From NCBI GenBank assembly GCA_934645125.1, contig CAKUDT010000109.1, positions 1-5,525 on the forward strand: DNA of 5,525 bases. Reading direction: 5' to 3'. Position numbers and translations under genes: made by a program. Below, piece after piece: positions 5,036 to 5,525 of the stretch (position 1 is its first letter; each line of letters starts with the position of its first letter). The notes beneath the pieces were generated by a model. That model worked only from the letters and a program-made list of their open reading frames with translations. It ran no database searches and had not been told where the DNA came from. The DNA comes from an uncultured Eggerthellaceae bacterium. GTDB taxonomy: Bacteria > Actinomycetota > Coriobacteriia > Coriobacteriales > Eggerthellaceae.

Positions 5036-5525
5036 ACAGCTTCAACCCGCGGTCGAACGCAAGCAGGCGTTGGAAAAGTTCACTGCTTTGCGCGAGCTCA
5101 TGCGGGCTGCCGTCGAGAAGAATGCGACCGTCTTGAACAAGCAAGACGCGATCCATGTGCTCAATGCCGCAAAGATGGTGAGTAACCATAATCACCGTGC
5201 GATCAGCTAAAACATCGAAAGCCGTATCGAGCAGTTTTGCCTCGGTAAGCGGGTCAAGGCTTACCGTGGGCTCATCAAGCAACACCACGGGCGTTTGCGC
5301 CAACAGCAAGCGCGCCAGCGCTATTCTTTGACGCTCGCCCCCTGAAAACCTGAGGCCAGACTCATCGACGGACGTATCCAATCCGTCAGGCAAGCGATCC
5401 AAAAGAGGTTGCAGACAAACTTCTTGCAAAGCCTTGATTGCCTTGTCGTCTGTCACTTTTGGATTTCCAACCTTAAGATTTCCCCTCAATGTTTGTGCAA
5501 ACAGATACGAACTTTGCTGCATATA
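5034..5525 (-). CDS. cydC: ABC exporter subunit, C-terminal part of ATPase domain; CydC-like (cut by window edge)
   Basis: The visible 163 residues cover the second half of an ABC nucleotide-binding domain: the Q-loop (YMQQSSYLFAQTLRGN, first residues), the signature FSGGERQRIALARLLL (about 79-94), Walker B VVLLDEP (about 99-105), the D-loop SLDP and the switch histidine in IMVTHHL. The transmembrane domain and Walker A lie beyond the right edge; reading continues open to base 5525, so the first ATG at 5522 is internal. The THHLCGIEHMDRVLLVQDGRI segment is the pattern I know from CydC, which with CydD exports glutathione/cysteine to the periplasm for cytochrome bd assembly. A generic MsbA-type or peptide exporter is the alternative. 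An intrinsic terminator starts in its stop codon. Confidence 0.85.
   Translation of the reverse strand, partial: YMQQSSYLFAQTLRGNLKVGNPKVTDDKAIKALQEVCLQPLLDRLPDGLDTSVDESGLRFSGGERQRIALARLLLAQTPVVLLDEPTVSLDPLTEAKLLDTAFDVLADRTVIMVTHHLCGIEHMDRVLLVQDGRILLDGSPHELAQSSELFQRLLAFDRGLKL

Noticed and set aside
1..5525. CRISPR array, tRNA, rRNA, phage or toxin-antitoxin system
   Set aside because: No regularly spaced direct repeats, no cloverleaf or rRNA segment, and no phage-type or toxin-antitoxin gene pair seen on either strand.

Overview
The window looks like a stretch of a moderately GC-rich bacterial chromosome with short AT-rich intergenic islands. The protein styles fit the Actinomycetota class Coriobacteriia (Eggerthellaceae-like): Ala/Gly/Ser-rich low-complexity tails, a gut-anaerobe type small membrane domain, and a CydC-like ABC subunit. 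That placement is inference from impression, not from a search.

Layout, left to right. (1) 1-323, minus: N-terminal 107 codons of a LysR-type regulator, cut by the left edge. (2) 324-602: divergent intergenic region with an AT-rich 7-bp-arm dyad, a candidate plus-strand promoter, a partly overlapping candidate minus-strand promoter and a leader hairpin. (3) 603-1313, plus: a 236-aa protein joining a three-helix PQ-loop/SemiSWEET-like membrane domain to a complete UspA ATP-binding domain. (4) 1314-1436: convergent gap with two perfect-stem hairpins and no T-tract. (5) 4526 down to 1437, minus: a compact operon pabA-pabC-pabB with overlapping genes (8 and 25 nt), each with its Shine-Dalgarno; those of pabC and pabB lie inside the preceding gene. 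(6) 4527-5033: a 507-nt gene-free region holding a strong minus-strand intrinsic terminator 78 nt before pabA, a 231-bp nested inverted repeat, and the terminator of the next gene. (7) 5034-5525, minus: C-terminal half of the nucleotide-binding domain of an ABC exporter, most like CydC, cut by the right edge.

The three pab genes make one pathway segment. PabA releases ammonia from glutamine, PabB aminates chorismate to 4-amino-4-deoxychorismate, and PabC eliminates pyruvate to give p-aminobenzoate for folate. The PIKGT motif of PabB (Lys rather than the Ala of anthranilate synthase) and the adjacent PabC support this over tryptophan synthesis. The LysR gene and the membrane-UspA gene diverge from a shared control region, so the regulator may act on that gene.

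The items most worth a second look are the long nested inverted repeat at 4800-5030, the terminator-bearing leader of the pab operon, and the PQ-loop/UspA fusion.
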